A stretch of DNA of 64,000 nucleotides from Candidatus Uhrbacteria bacterium (GCA_020854265.1 JADZFU010000004.1:124001-188000), one strand, 5' to 3'. Counted from the first letter of the stretch, positions 1 through 8,339 are shown. Notes: a model not told the origin generated them from the sequence alone. A program made the numbers and translations.

Positions 1-273
1 TCGCTGCTTACGGTTCCACTCAAATACGAAACCATTCCGCATGCTGTCGAAGCAAAATTCGGCGCAGCCAAGATTTTGCTCAAGCCGGCTCCGGCAGGTA
101 GCGGTATCAAGGCCGGCGGTGCCGTACGTATCGTGCTTGAGCTTGCCGGCGTGCCGAACGTTGTCTCAAAGATTCTCGGTTCCGGAAACAAGATCAATAA
201 CGTGAAAGCAACCTTCGTTGCGCTCAAGAAGCTCCGCATGCCGATTACGAAGACCGAAGCATCGGAAAAATAA
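1..273 (+). CDS. rpsE: 30S ribosomal protein S5, C-terminal part
   Basis: The window opens inside this gene; the reading frame runs from base 1 to a TAA at 271-273 with no start in view. The visible 90 residues include the typical S5 C-terminal region, with the motifs LLKPAPAGSGIKAGG and VPNVVSKILGSGN. S5 sits in the small ribosomal subunit and helps translational accuracy. The next gene, L15, starts one base after the stop, so the two are surely co-transcribed. In most bacteria L30 (rpmD) lies between S5 and L15; it is absent here. Confidence 0.97.
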   Translation, partial: SLLTVPLKYETIPHAVEAKFGAAKILLKPAPAGSGIKAGGAVRIVLELAGVPNVVSKILGSGNKINNVKATFVALKKLRMPITKTEASEK

Positions 274-274
274 T

Positions 275-712
275 ATGACGCTTACTCTCCACACGCTCGC
301 TCCGAAACACGGAGCCCGTACCAAATCGTTCCGCATTGGACGCGGACACGGTTCTGGCCGCGGTAAAACCGCCGGAAAAGGTACCAAGGGTCAAAAATCC
401 CGTACCGGCGGCGGCAAAAAGCTCAAACTCAAGGGTTTGAAGCAGATGCTTTTGTCCTTCCCAAAGAATCGCGGTTTCCAGAGCCGCTACCAGAAATCGG
501 CCAGCGTCCAGCTCAAGCGCCTTGAAGCATTCAAAGATGGCGAAATCGTCAACTTGGCTTCGCTCCGCAAAAAGGGCATGATCAAGCGCACCGACCTCTC
601 GGCAAAAATTGTCGGTTCGGGAACGTTCGGTAAGAAGCTCGTGATCGAAAAGATCGGAGCAAGTGCAAGTGCCAAGGCCTCCATCGAGGCTGCAGGCGGT
701 TCGATCAAATAA
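275..712 (+). CDS. rplO: 50S ribosomal protein L15
   Basis: 145 residues. The N-terminus has the basic, glycine-rich L15 signature (GRGHGSGRGKTAGKGTKGQ, about residues 23-41), followed by the GGGKKLKLKG segment. The ATG at 275 is preferred over the upstream in-frame start at 218 because it gives the normal L15 N-terminus (MTLTLHTLAPKHGA) and directly follows rpsE. L15 is a late-assembling protein of the large subunit. There is no Shine-Dalgarno sequence before the start. It lies between rpsE and secY, the usual spc-operon place. Confidence 0.97.
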   Translation: MTLTLHTLAPKHGARTKSFRIGRGHGSGRGKTAGKGTKGQKSRTGGGKKLKLKGLKQMLLSFPKNRGFQSRYQKSASVQLKRLEAFKDGEIVNLASLRKKGMIKRTDLSAKIVGSGTFGKKLVIEKIGASASAKASIEAAGGSIK

Positions 713-734
713 ATTCTTTTTCTTTTTTCCGTCT

Positions 735-2012
735 ATGTGGGACAAGCTCCTGCAGGCCTGGCGCGTCAAGGAAGTCCGTAACGGGCTCTTGTTCGTCCTC
801 GGCGTCATGGTGATCTTCCGGATCGCCGCGAATATCCCGCTTCCGGGCGTTGACCTCATCGCGCTCCGGCGTTTCTTCGACGCCAATCAGGTGCTCGGTC
901 TTCTGAACCTGTTCTCGGGCGGAACGATCGAAAACTTCAGCATTGTCGCGCTTGGTGTTGCGCCGTACATCACGGCATCCATTATCTTCCAGCTTTTGGG
1001 GATGATGATTCCGCGTCTGGAAGAAATCCAGAAAGACGGCGAACAAGGCCAGCGCAAGATCAACCAATGGACGCGCTGGCTCACGGTTCCGCTGGCGATT
1101 ATCCAGTCGTTTGCGCTTTTGCAGCTCCTCCGACAATCGCAGTTTCCGATTCTTACCAATAACGATCCGCTCCATATCGTGATGATCGTTTGTACGGTGA
1201 CTGCCGGTACGCTGGCACTCATGTGGATGGGCGAACTCATGTCCGAAAAGAAAGTAGGTAACGGCATCTCGCTGCTCATCTTTGCCGGTATCGTTGCCGG
1301 GCTGCCGTCCCAAGCGACCCAGCTCATCAGCACGTATGACCAGAGCCAGTTGTTTACGATTGCCCTCTATGTTCTCGTCGGTATTGCGATGATTGCGGGA
1401 GTCGTGTTTGTCTCGGAAGGCCAGCGTAATATTCCGGTGCAGTATGCCCGCGCTTCGCGCGGAACCGGCTCATCGGTCGGCGGTGTTGCATCGTCGCTCC
1501 CGCTGCGCGTGAACCTTACGGGCGTTATTCCGATCATCTTTGCAATTTCACTTCTCCTGTTTCCGTCGGTGATTGCACAGTTCTTCGTATCGGCGCGTTC
1601 GGCATGGCTTTCGGGTGCGGCCCAGTGGGTGATTGTAACGCTCCAAAACCAGACGATTTACGGTATCTTGTATTTCCTTTTGGTGGTGTTGTTTACCTAC
1701 TTCTACACTTCGATTGTCTTCCAACCCGAGCGCATCGCGGAGAATCTTCAAAAACAGGGAGGCTTTATTCCGGGTATTCGTCCGGGCAAGCCGACCGTTG
1801 ATTATCTCAATGCGGTTATTAATCGCATCACGCTTGGCGGCGCCTTGTTCCTCGGTGCGATTGCCGTAGCTCCGATTGCGGCACAGGCGATTACCGGTAC
1901 TTCGACCATTGCCCTCGGCGGTACTTCGCTGCTTATCGTGGTTTCGGTGGTCATTGAATCCATCAAACAAATCGAGTCGCAGCTCACCATGCGCGAGTAC
2001 GACGTGTACTAG
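735..2012 (+). CDS. secY: SecY preprotein translocase channel subunit
   Basis: 425 residues with the usual ten hydrophobic membrane segments. SecY is the protein-conducting channel of the Sec machinery in the inner membrane and works with SecE and the ATPase SecA, encoded here at 32276. Family marks include NIPLPGVDL near the N-terminus, the PYITASIIFQLL segment, the cytoplasmic RNIPVQYA motif and the C-terminal IESQLTMREY. The ATG at 735 is chosen because the longer frame from 663 would overlap rplO. The 22-base gap after rplO has no clear ribosome-binding site. adk follows 23 bases downstream. Confidence 0.97.
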   Translation: MWDKLLQAWRVKEVRNGLLFVLGVMVIFRIAANIPLPGVDLIALRRFFDANQVLGLLNLFSGGTIENFSIVALGVAPYITASIIFQLLGMMIPRLEEIQKDGEQGQRKINQWTRWLTVPLAIIQSFALLQLLRQSQFPILTNNDPLHIVMIVCTVTAGTLALMWMGELMSEKKVGNGISLLIFAGIVAGLPSQATQLISTYDQSQLFTIALYVLVGIAMIAGVVFVSEGQRNIPVQYARASRGTGSSVGGVASSLPLRVNLTGVIPIIFAISLLLFPSVIAQFFVSARSAWLSGAAQWVIVTLQNQTIYGILYFLLVVLFTYFYTSIVFQPERIAENLQKQGGFIPGIRPGKPTVDYLNAVINRITLGGALFLGAIAVAPIAAQAITGTSTIALGGTSLLIVVSVVIESIKQIESQLTMREYDVY

Positions 2013-2035
2013 TTTTCCTTCGTCTTTCCAAATCC

Positions 2036-2587
2036 ATGCCTCGTAAACGGATCCGTGCCATCTTGTTCGGACCGCAAGGTTCCGGCAAAACCACGCAAGG
2101 CCAATTATTGGCCGAGCGTTATGGCGTTCCGTTTATCGAGGCGAGGGGAGCGCTGCGCGATGAAATCGAAAGCGAAAGCGCCATGGGAAAATTGGTCAAA
2201 GAATACGTTGATGCCAAGGTGCTTGCACCGGATGATTTGGTGAATGCTGTCATGGTCAAGCATCTCAAAAAAGCTGCGGACCAAGGATTTATTCTCGACG
2301 GATATCCGCGCAATATCGAGCAAGCCGAATCGCTCGACAAGATCGCCAAGATCCAGCTCGCAATCCAGTTCAAGATGACTGATGAGCGCGCCGTAAAACG
2401 TCTGGATGGCCGTTATAAAGAGGATGATGCGCGCCGCAAACTCGCGCTTTATCATTTTATGACCGAGCCGATGGCTTCCTATTATCGACAACGCGGCGTT
2501 TTGCTTGCTGTGAATGCGGATCAAAAAATGGAAGACTTGCAAGAAGAGCTGATTAAAAAAATGCGTAAACTCGGCTTTTCGTGCTAG
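2036..2587 (+). CDS. adk: Adenylate kinase (short, divergent)
   Basis: 183 residues. Adenylate kinase interconverts ATP plus AMP with two ADP in the cytoplasm. The P-loop is GPQGSGKTT (residues 12-20), and the NMP-binding motif reads LDGYPRN (88-93, usually LDGFPRT). The LID is short (about 121-133, with GRYKEDD) and has no zinc-binding cysteines. The C-terminal region is divergent, so a related nucleoside monophosphate kinase cannot be fully excluded. The place between secY and map is the classical one for adk and supports the call. Confidence 0.88.
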   Translation: MPRKRIRAILFGPQGSGKTTQGQLLAERYGVPFIEARGALRDEIESESAMGKLVKEYVDAKVLAPDDLVNAVMVKHLKKAADQGFILDGYPRNIEQAESLDKIAKIQLAIQFKMTDERAVKRLDGRYKEDDARRKLALYHFMTEPMASYYRQRGVLLAVNADQKMEDLQEELIKKMRKLGFSC

Positions 2588-2596
2588 CCTTTCCCT

Positions 2597-3379
2597 ATGT
2601 CCATGGTCAAATCTCCGGAGGAGATCGCGAAGCTGCGCGAAGGCGGAGCTTTGCTTTCGCGTACTTTGGCTGAAATCCGCAAGGCGTGCGTCGTCGGAGC
2701 TCATACGCAAGAGCTAGATGCGATTGCGCGCAAGCGGTTTGCCGAAGCCGGAGGCGAGCCGTCTTTTTTGGGATATAAAATTGATCCGAAAGGAATTCCG
2801 TTTCCCGGCGCTGTTTGTATTTCTATCAATGAAGAGGTCGTACATGGCCTGCCTATTCCTGACCGCGTCATTAAGGAAGGCGATGTTGTCGGATTGGATA
2901 TCGGGGTGTGGTACAAGGGTTTATGTACCGATATGGCGACAACGGTTATCGTCGGAGAGACGGATGAGAAAACCAAAGATCTCGTTGCTTCTACGCGCGA
3001 GGCATTGCGTATCGGAATCGAACAGATCAAGGCCGGCGCTTTCATCCACGATATCGGAAATGCGATCGAAGATTTTATTAAGCCGAAAGGATATGGCATC
3101 GTGAAGGATCTTGTCGGCCATGGGGTGGGGCACGCGGTCCATGAAGCACCGCAGGTACCGAATTACCGCGAGCGCCGAGCTCCGCAAGTAAAATTACAGG
3201 AGGGGATGGTGCTCGCTATTGAGCCGATGATTACGCTTGGCGATTGGCGTGTCTATATGAAAGATGACGAGTGGACCATTGCGACCGTTGACGGAAGCAC
3301 GTGCGCGCATTTTGAATTAACGGTTGCGGTAACAAAAGATGGGTACGAATTACTGACCCCGTGGCCGGATTTGGATTGA
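2597..3379 (+). CDS. map: Methionine aminopeptidase, type I
   Basis: 260 residues. The enzyme removes the initiator methionine from nascent proteins. The five metal ligands of the pita-bread fold are visible: D101 (LDIGV), D112 (TDMA), H175 (GHGVGHAVHE), E209 (IEPM) and E240 (HFE). The second active-site His is H182 and the substrate His is H83 (VVHG). It starts nine bases after adk and has no N-terminal SH3 or zinc-finger extension. In many bacteria infA, rpmJ and rpsM would follow; here the operon ends, and the -35 box of the next gene overlaps the map stop codon. Confidence 0.97.
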   Translation: MSMVKSPEEIAKLREGGALLSRTLAEIRKACVVGAHTQELDAIARKRFAEAGGEPSFLGYKIDPKGIPFPGAVCISINEEVVHGLPIPDRVIKEGDVVGLDIGVWYKGLCTDMATTVIVGETDEKTKDLVASTREALRIGIEQIKAGAFIHDIGNAIEDFIKPKGYGIVKDLVGHGVGHAVHEAPQVPNYRERRAPQVKLQEGMVLAIEPMITLGDWRVYMKDDEWTIATVDGSTCAHFELTVAVTKDGYELLTPWPDLD

Positions 3380-3404
3380 CAAATCAATAATTTAATGCTA
3401 GGTT
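3376..3404 (+). promoter_or_regulatory. Promoter of the solitary gene at 3437
   Basis: TTGACA (3376-3381), a 17-base spacer, then TAGGTT (3399-3404). The -35 box overlaps the map stop codon. A GGAGG ribosome-binding site lies at 3423-3427, ten bases before the ATG. The same TAGGTT box is seen before the gene at 28409. Confidence 0.65.
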
Positions 3405-3436
3405 GAGCCTTACGGATTGAAACGGAGGCTCTTTTC

Positions 3437-4546
3437 ATGACCCTGGCGTTTTTCGACGATTCGCTCGAGCGTACGTACAGCTACCGTCTTCCCGGCGTGC
3501 AGACACGCCGTAGGGCGTACCCGTTCCCGGATCACAAGGTCACGGTGCTCGGATCGAGCAAGTACGACGATGCCGAAGGGCAGATCATCGTGCACAACAG
3601 CGCGCTGCGCGAGTCCACCAAGGGTGTGACCGAGCACATGCGTCTCGGCCATGTCTATCTCGCGGAGCGGATGTTCCTTTCCATGGGCATCCGCAACCTC
3701 GACGAGCAGCGGCTACTCAAGCTGCGCATCAGCGAGCTCAAGCTGTGTGCGGACTTCATGCTGCGCATCGGCAAGATCGAGCGCGAGACGCAGTACAAGG
3801 AGATCTTCTCCCTGCTGCGTCTCATCGAGCGCGATCTCGGCGATCCCAAGCGCGACAAGCGAAAGCTTCGAGCGTCGCAGGATGTGTCGACGGCGCTCAA
3901 CTATCGGAGCCCCAAGGGTAAGCAGCCCGTGGGCCCGGTGGCGGCCATGTCCGCCCGTGGCGCGATCGCGCAGATCGAGGCGCGTATCCGCAACCTGCTC
4001 GGAATCGGAGCCTTCGCCGACCTGCATCATGCGCTGTTCAAGCAGCACATCCGCGACGGCGAGGCCGTGTTCCGTACGATCAAGGACGCCAAGAACGTCG
4101 ACGATCTGCGCGAGCCCGTCTCGAAGCTCGTGCGTCTCAAGGTCAATCCTTTTTTGCGGCCCGCGCGCCGCATCTTGGATGCCTACGAGAACCTGAACTC
4201 GGATCGCGGCCTGCTCCAGGTCGCGCATACGGAGGCGCATGGATCGCTTCTGCTCGGCTATGTCGAGCGGCGCGTGATCCGTCGTCTGTCCGACATCCAG
4301 CACGAGCGGGTGTCGGGTGCCGAGCTCTCGATCACGGTCGAACGGACCATCGCTCTCTCCAAGGCGCTCGAGTCGAGGCTTGTGGCCTGCGACGCCTTCA
4401 CCAAGGACGTGCGCGAGCTCGCCGTGACGAGGCTTCGGACGGCGAGGAACATCCTCTCCCAAGAGGACCTCTTCAGCAGCGAGCGGCGTCGAGCCATCTC
4501 GGCCAAGCGTGCGCTCACCGACCTCACTGGCCTCGTGGCCGCCTGA
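3437..4546 (+). CDS. Unknown alpha-helical protein, solitary gene
   Basis: 369 residues that I do not recognise. The protein is rich in Arg, Leu, Glu and Ala, apparently almost all helical, with no signal peptide and no clear membrane segment, so it is probably cytoplasmic. Residues 65-150 and 250-345 look like long amphipathic helices. Codon use stands out: third positions are mostly G or C (CGC, CTC, GAG, AAG, ATC), unlike map and mutM on either side. It is one of the few genes here with a good Shine-Dalgarno sequence, and it has its own promoter and terminator. The codon bias could mean high expression or foreign origin. No function is proposed. Confidence 0.85.
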   Translation: MTLAFFDDSLERTYSYRLPGVQTRRRAYPFPDHKVTVLGSSKYDDAEGQIIVHNSALRESTKGVTEHMRLGHVYLAERMFLSMGIRNLDEQRLLKLRISELKLCADFMLRIGKIERETQYKEIFSLLRLIERDLGDPKRDKRKLRASQDVSTALNYRSPKGKQPVGPVAAMSARGAIAQIEARIRNLLGIGAFADLHHALFKQHIRDGEAVFRTIKDAKNVDDLREPVSKLVRLKVNPFLRPARRILDAYENLNSDRGLLQVAHTEAHGSLLLGYVERRVIRRLSDIQHERVSGAELSITVERTIALSKALESRLVACDAFTKDVRELAVTRLRTARNILSQEDLFSSERRRAISAKRALTDLTGLVAA

Positions 4547-4552
4547 ACCCTA

Positions 4553-4592
4553 GAACCCCTTTGCCACCCGCTTGGCCGAGGGGTTCTTCTTT
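4553..4592 (+). terminator. Intrinsic terminator of the 3437 gene
   Basis: An 8-bp stem GAACCCCT (4553-4560) with AGGGGTTC (4579-4586), an 18-base loop, then a short T-rich run. It lies just after the stop codon at 4546. Confidence 0.75.
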
Positions 4593-4608
4593 ATGTTAAG
4601 GTTTTTGC

Positions 4609-5421
4609 ATGCCGGAATTACCCGAAGTCGAAACCGTCCGAACCCAGCTTGATGCGCAGATCCGCGGCGCTAAGATTTTGGATATTCAGATTTGGAAAAG
4701 CGGACGCGAGAAACCGGTCGGGGACAGATTTCGGAATTCTTTAGAAGGAAAAAAGATTATCGAAATACAACGAAGAGCAAAGCTGCTTGTGTTTCGATTT
4801 GAGGATGGGGGAGCGATGACGGCGCATTTGAAAATGACCGGCCGGTTCGTATTTGTTGACGCGGATTACGAGCCGTCAAAACATGACCGCATGCTGTTCC
4901 GGTTCGACAATGGAGCCCATCTCGTTTGGAATGATGTGCGGCAATTTGGCTTTGTCCAAGCCGTATCAGAAAAAGAATTGGAAAATATTCTGTCGAAGTA
5001 CGGACCAGAACCGCTTGAAACAAGCGTTGAAAATCTCGCCGTATGTATCGAGCATCCGAAAACAAGAACGATCAAAGCAGCCCTGCTTAACCAAGAGGTC
5101 ATTGCCGGTATTGGAAATATTTATGCGGATGAAGCGTGTTTCCGAGCAGGGATACGTCCGACCAGACGTATCGGAAAAATGAATCACGCGGATCGTTTGA
5201 ATTTGATGCGTCAGGTCAAAGAGCTTTTAAAGGAGGCTGTGGAGCAGCGCGGAACAAGTGCAAATGATTATGTTGATACGGAGGGAAAGAAGGGCGGGTT
5301 CTTGTCTTTGCTGCGTGTTTACGGGCGAGCGGGGGAGCCATGTGTGAATTGTAAAACACCAATCAAAAAGATTGTTTTGGCTCAGCGCGGAACGCATTAT
5401 TGCTCGGGGTGTCAAAGGTAG
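4609..5421 (+). CDS. mutM: Formamidopyrimidine-DNA glycosylase
   Basis: 270 residues. This base-excision repair enzyme removes 8-oxoguanine and formamidopyrimidines and cleaves the abasic site. The N-terminus MPELPEVETV supplies the catalytic Pro2 and Glu3. Lys58 sits in the conserved RRAKLL segment. The C-terminal zinc finger uses C245, C248, C265 and C268, with the DNA-binding Arg260 in QRGTHY. A TATGTT box lies 12 bases before the ATG and no Shine-Dalgarno is visible. It is the last gene before the accessory island. Confidence 0.97.
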   Translation: MPELPEVETVRTQLDAQIRGAKILDIQIWKSGREKPVGDRFRNSLEGKKIIEIQRRAKLLVFRFEDGGAMTAHLKMTGRFVFVDADYEPSKHDRMLFRFDNGAHLVWNDVRQFGFVQAVSEKELENILSKYGPEPLETSVENLAVCIEHPKTRTIKAALLNQEVIAGIGNIYADEACFRAGIRPTRRIGKMNHADRLNLMRQVKELLKEAVEQRGTSANDYVDTEGKKGGFLSLLRVYGRAGEPCVNCKTPIKKIVLAQRGTHYCSGCQR

Positions 5422-5450
5422 CTGGTTTTGCAGAAATTTAATACGGCTGA

Positions 5451-5558
5451 TATTCTTGTAGCGAATTTATCTATGCAAAATATCCATGGCAAGATAACTG
5501 CCAGTTTTTGCTTAAGAATTATTCGGTTGAAATGAGGAAACGATTCTTTGGCAAATAA
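5451..5558 (+). pseudogene. Possible tail of a lost toxin
   Basis: An open frame of 35 codons between a TGA at 5448 and a TAA at 5556 (begins YSCSEFIYAKYPW, ends EMRKRFFGK). It has no usable start codon at its head. It ends 12 bases before an Imm33-like immunity gene, the spacing expected for the end of a toxin gene. Two similar but clearer start-less tails occur further along the island. It could be chance, because the frame is short. Confidence 0.35.
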
Positions 5559-5570
5559 CAATTTTTATTT

Positions 5571-5924
5571 ATGAATATTAGAAACTTTTTTGATAGTCAG
5601 TCAGAAATTTGTGAAAAATATAAAGCAGTTTGTGATAGAGTCGGTGAAGAGTCCATCGCTGGAGTTGCTAAAAATGTTGGCCATGGTATTTTGCCAATTA
5701 ATGGTTTAAGACATAGTGGTTCGGATAATGCTTCTGGTTGGTATATTTGGGCTGGGGATTTTAAAGAAGATCCAGATTTTTTTGAACCTACTCATATTAA
5801 ACATTTGAGAGATAGATTTCCGTCAGTATTGAAGTATTTAGGTCTACCTCCTGGTTGGAGATTTCAAATTGATAATAATGATTACGAGGATGTCTGGGAG
5901 GATAAGAGCTTGCTAAATATGTAA
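5571..5924 (+). CDS. Imm33-like immunity protein
   Basis: 117 residues, soluble. The C-terminal two thirds match my memory of the Imm33 immunity family: a GWYIWAG strand, DPDFFEPTHIKHL, then the hallmark LPPGWRFQID followed by YEDVWEDKSLL. Such proteins bind and neutralise the toxic C-terminal domain of a polymorphic toxin encoded just upstream. No intact toxin precedes it; only a 35-codon frame does. The gene is clearly AT-richer than mutM, which suits a horizontally acquired island. The start is the only ATG consistent with the full domain. Confidence 0.75.
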   Translation: MNIRNFFDSQSEICEKYKAVCDRVGEESIAGVAKNVGHGILPINGLRHSGSDNASGWYIWAGDFKEDPDFFEPTHIKHLRDRFPSVLKYLGLPPGWRFQIDNNDYEDVWEDKSLLNM

Positions 5925-6161
5925 TTTAGTGAGCTGTTTAATGTTACTTTTTTAGATTAAAGGAATTCTCTAGTAGAGGATTTTTGTAAGGAAAAATAAT
6001 CGTTAGAGATCTGCTCTAGTATAAGTTCTTTAAAAAATTCGATTTTTTAGCATCTGAGACCAGAGTTCGAGTTATCTGCAGATAGAGTTTTGGGATAAGG
6101 ACTCAGATAAGAAAATGCCAATCCCCACGCCGTCACCGCAGTATCAACGACGGTTAATGGC

Positions 6162-7460
6162 GTGGCCGGTGGTGGACAGACGTTCTTCTACGATACACGC
6201 GGCAATGTTACGGAGATACGCAAGTTCAATACCTCCGGTACCGAGATCCTCGCTGAACGAAGGGTAAATGCATACGATATCGGTAACCGGATGAGTACAA
6301 GTACGGTTGGAACGGTAACCAGCACCGGATACTTGTATGACAAAGCGGGTATGCGCCTTACCCAAGGAGATGCATCCTCGACCATGCTGTATGTTTCTCC
6401 GGCCTATAACGCCACGTTAAACTCGGTTGGATCAGTCATTGATACCGAGAAGCATGTAGGGGATGGAGTCCGTACCTATGCCACCATAGACGGTACCGGT
6501 ATCCCTGCCCGTGTCCTGTTCTCCCATCCCGACCACCTATCTGGAGGCAGTATCATCACCAATTCTCTTAATCAAGTTGAGCAATTCCTCGACTACACCC
6601 CATATGGCTCGGTCTACCTTGATCAGCGTGTAGGCGCGTGGAGCGAGCAGAGACAATTCACGGGGCATGAATACGACTCTGGTACCAAGTACAATTACAT
6701 GAAGGCGAGGTATTATGAGCCGGGAGTCAAACGATTCTTAAGTGTAGATCCTGCTTTCCTCGAACTTTCCTTCAAAATTGAAGACCCGCAGAGCATGAAC
6801 AGCTATGCGTATGCTAGGAATTCTCCTTTAACGTATGTAGATCCAAATGGAGAAAGCGTAGGTGCAGTGGTGCCATTGCTAATATTGGCTGCATCTACCT
6901 TTGCTCCGATGGCTGGTTATTTTGCGGAGAATCCGGTCGAGGCTATCCAAAATGTTTCCAGAGTTGCTCCATTTTCTGGAGATGCGATCGACGTGTCAGA
7001 AGCGGTAACGGGGAGAGATCAGTACACAGGCGAGTCGCTTTCGCATATGCAGAGAGCGATTACCGCTGGTGCAGCTGTCTCGCCTGTTGTTCCGGGTAAG
7101 TTGGCACGGGGTGTAAGTGATATTGCTGCGAAGATGGAGGTAGTAAGAAATCTTGGTAAGGCAGGTGAGGATTTTGTATCAAGAGCAACTGGATTAGTTA
7201 AAAATACTAAAGCAATTGAAGTTAATGGTAGGACTCGATATCCCGACTTTAGCGGAGTCGTTGACGGAGTGGATAAATTGATTGAGTCAAAAAATGTTGC
7301 AAACTTATCTGCTACTAGGCAAATAAGAGACTTTGCTGACGCTGCGGAGAATAAGGGTCAAGTCTTTGAAATTTGGGTTAAACAAAACACGAATATCTCT
7401 GGGCCACTTTTGCAAATGCAGCAAGATGGCAGAGTTGATATTATTCGCCAATTCAAATAA
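6162..7460 (+). CDS. RHS tip with Tox-REase-7-like nuclease domain, 5'-truncated
   Basis: From the first GTG (6162) the frame codes for 432 residues. RHS homology begins earlier, at 6111, right after an in-frame TAA (6108-6110), where no start codon exists: the first readable residues are already repeat-like (NPHAVTAV). Residues 1-225 are YD repeats and the RHS core (FTGHEYDSGTKYNYMKARYY, then RFLSVDP, NSYAYARNSPLTYVDPNGE). The C-terminal part (about 325-432) resembles Tox-REase-7: GKAGEDF, RTRYPDF, IESKNV, SATRQIRDFADAA, SGPL. The Asp and the Glu-x-Lys would form a restriction-endonuclease-type metal site, so it is probably a DNase effector. No secretion signal or full RHS shell is present, so this is an orphan tip or a decayed gene. 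Confidence 0.85.
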   Translation: MAGGGQTFFYDTRGNVTEIRKFNTSGTEILAERRVNAYDIGNRMSTSTVGTVTSTGYLYDKAGMRLTQGDASSTMLYVSPAYNATLNSVGSVIDTEKHVGDGVRTYATIDGTGIPARVLFSHPDHLSGGSIITNSLNQVEQFLDYTPYGSVYLDQRVGAWSEQRQFTGHEYDSGTKYNYMKARYYEPGVKRFLSVDPAFLELSFKIEDPQSMNSYAYARNSPLTYVDPNGESVGAVVPLLILAASTFAPMAGYFAENPVEAIQNVSRVAPFSGDAIDVSEAVTGRDQYTGESLSHMQRAITAGAAVSPVVPGKLARGVSDIAAKMEVVRNLGKAGEDFVSRATGLVKNTKAIEVNGRTRYPDFSGVVDGVDKLIESKNVANLSATRQIRDFADAAENKGQVFEIWVKQNTNISGPLLQMQQDGRVDIIRQFK

Positions 7461-7473
7461 GTTATTGTTAATT

Positions 7474-8127
7474 ATGACCTCTAGAAACTGGTACAGAAAG
7501 ACTACTTGGAGCAAGGCTGATCAAGAGGATTTCGAGAAACACTTTAGCCGTGCGCGTGGTGTGACAAAACCGCAAGCACTTACAATTCAGGCGCATCACC
7601 TCATCCATGATATTGGGACCAGAGACGCAATCAATGCTGGAATTGGGCTTATTGATAGGATGCTCAAGGATTATTCTGCTGATTTTGAAAACGCAAGAGC
7701 TTATGATTTTTTGGGAGATGCGAATGAAAGATTGGGAAATTTTGACTCGGCGCTCGTCGCTTATTCGCTTAGTTTAGACGCGCAAAGGAAGTGTCCGGGC
7801 ATTACCGGTCAAGTTCATTTAAGCTTTGGAGATTTAGTTGCAAGATTGAAAATAAAAGAAAGATACGAAGAAGCTCTTAATGCACTTAAGGAGTTTGGTT
7901 CTAATGATCAGTTAACGCAAAAAACTCGTTTTATGCATGAGTCCATCCTTGCAAGGATTCTTTATGATCTAGGCGAAGCCGAAAAAGCAAAGCTTCATGC
8001 CTTAAACGCTTTAAAATCAGCTTATGTTGCTGACCAGTTTTTTACGAAAGAGAAAGGAATCGGAAAGCTCTCAAATGAAGATTATAGAAAGCTAGAAAAA
8101 GAAATCAGACAGATCGCGAACAGTTAA
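7474..8127 (+). CDS. Likely immunity protein for the RHS nuclease, TPR-like
   Basis: 217 residues from the ATG at 7474, 13 bases after the RHS stop; the in-frame upstream start at 7333 lies inside the toxin gene. The N-terminus (SRNWYRKTTWSKADQEDFE) is followed by TPR-like helix pairs (ARAYDFLGDANERLGNFDSA at about 85-104, and a second set near 165-190). Helical-repeat proteins with this NW..TTW start are found beside polymorphic toxins. Position and fold suggest it is the cognate antidote; direct binding is inferred. It is AT-richer than the core genes. Confidence 0.65.
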   Translation: MTSRNWYRKTTWSKADQEDFEKHFSRARGVTKPQALTIQAHHLIHDIGTRDAINAGIGLIDRMLKDYSADFENARAYDFLGDANERLGNFDSALVAYSLSLDAQRKCPGITGQVHLSFGDLVARLKIKERYEEALNALKEFGSNDQLTQKTRFMHESILARILYDLGEAEKAKLHALNALKSAYVADQFFTKEKGIGKLSNEDYRKLEKEIRQIANS

Positions 8128-8159
8128 AGTTTACGAAGATTTTTCATAATCTGAGTTAG

Positions 8160-8339
8160 CTCGGGATCCTGGAAAGAATATTAGTTCAGGAGTTTCAAAA
8201 TAATGGTGCCATTGCATATAGACAGCGTATACAAGTTCACGTAGAAAATAGATATTACGATACGAATGTTCTTGTTTATCCTTTCTTAAAGGCAGCTGAT
8301 TCAATTAAATCATTTGTAAGCAACAAACTAAAAAATTGA
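8160..8339 (+). pseudogene. Start-less toxin tail remnant
   Basis: 58 codons between a TAG at 8157 and a TGA at 8337, with no ATG, GTG or TTG at the beginning. The translation is protein-like: ILERILVQEFQNNGAIAYRQ, then HVENRYYDTNVLVYPFLKAA. It ends five bases before the ATG of the gene at 8344. I read it as the last part of a polymorphic toxin gene whose front was replaced. The toxin family is not recognised. Confidence 0.5.

Noticed and set aside
3713-4462. A 249-codon minus-strand frame in the solitary gene at 3437
   Set aside because: High GC third positions create long antisense frames. The plus-strand gene has promoter, ribosome-binding site and terminator; the antisense frame has none.
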